Assembly (NCBI RefSeq): GCF_000277645.1
Contig: NZ_AKGG01000016.1
Location: 1 to 64,000 of the forward strand
Source: Weissella koreensis KCTC 3621
GTDB lineage: Bacteria > Bacillota > Bacilli > Lactobacillales > Lactobacillaceae
Reading direction: 5' to 3'
Length of the DNA: 64,000 nt
Shown: one piece after another, positions 63,926 through 64,000 of the stretch
How the letters are laid out: every line of letters begins with the position of its first letter
Position numbering within the stretch: position 1 is the stretch's first letter
The notes under the pieces: model-generated
The model's input: the letters and a program-made list of their open reading frames with translations, nothing else
Database searches by the model: none
What the model was told of the DNA's origin: nothing
Made by a program: the position numbers and the translations under genes

Positions 63926-64000
63926 ATGGTTACTGAACTTAAAGCTGATATTTTACATGAGGTCATCCAGAAGCGACCGACCGCAACCAATAAAACTAAT
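63926..64000 (+). CDS. Start of an unidentified protein (cut by window end)
   Basis: ATG at 63926 is preceded by GGGAGG at 9-10 bases. The 25 visible codons start MVTELKADILHEVIQKRP, a soluble amphipathic beginning. This is too short to name the family. It is divergent from secA and has its own promoter candidate. Confidence 0.6.
   Translation, partial: MVTELKADILHEVIQKRPTATNKTN

Noticed and set aside
1..64000. CRISPR array or insertion sequence
   Set aside because: No regularly spaced repeats and no transposase-like frame were seen; the only mobile-type enzyme is the recombinase at 1569-2498.

Overview
The window is AT-rich chromosomal DNA from a low-GC Gram-positive lactic acid bacterium (Lactobacillales). 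The best guess is the Leuconostoc/Weissella branch of Lactobacillaceae; this is an inference from gene content and order, and I could not run a search. Supporting points are a heterodimeric LacL/LacM beta-galactosidase with a CcpA (cre) site, a PepV dipeptidase, a FemX-type cross-bridge enzyme, the order gdpP-rplI-dnaB next to rplU-rpmA, a TPP-controlled thiM-thiD-thiE-tenA salvage operon, MreB/RodA rod-shape genes and a SecA without the C-terminal zinc-binding tail. Most genes lie on the minus strand.

Region by region. 1-8.4 kb is a type I restriction-modification locus (hsdR-hsdM-hsdS, minus strand) facing a 5'-truncated second hsdS and a tyrosine recombinase gene on the plus strand: a likely phase-variable specificity switch. 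8.5-13.3 kb is an accessory zone. It holds a large DUF6056-like membrane protein coupled to a 56-codon small gene, a PnuC-type vitamin transporter behind a long structured leader, and the wreck of a MucBP/LPXTG surface adhesin. 13.3-18.1 kb is core: rplU-rpmA (with an L21-type leader) and gdpP-rplI-dnaB. 18.3-21.3 kb is a polar amino acid ABC importer. 21.4-29.6 kb holds a guanylate-kinase-like gene, pepV, a MacB-like ABC transporter and a heterodimeric LmrCD/BmrCD-type drug exporter. 29.9-35.1 kb carries hflX, a histidine phosphatase, two tRNA-Glu genes with different anticodons (CTC and TTC), exoA, an unidentified structured RNA of about 265 nt, a degenerate half-length FGGY-kinase-like gene and a small membrane protein.

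35.2-40 kb is the cell-shape/wall block mreB-DUF2969-rodA-proC, divergent from murF. 40.2-45.1 kb has a cytosolic 5'-nucleotidase-like phosphatase and the thiamin salvage operon under a TPP riboswitch with its own terminator. 45.2-49.2 kb has a YhgE/Pip-type membrane protein rich in internal repeats, and a SHOCT-domain membrane protein on the other strand. 49.3-52.2 kb is lacLM. 52.3-59.8 kb holds gpmA, a ferredoxin-NADP reductase, sseB-like, a TetR regulator with an alpha/beta hydrolase, HxlR, an HD protein, a SpoU-type RNA methyltransferase and femX. 59.9-63.6 kb is secA-prfB. A plus-strand gene begins at 63926 and is cut by the window end.

The best candidates for something undescribed are the recombinase-linked hsdS switch, the structured RNA at about 33172-33436, and the structured region upstream of pnuC at about 12090-12320. 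Calls rest on reading translations, motifs and complementary segments by eye; no alignment, profile search or RNA folding was run.
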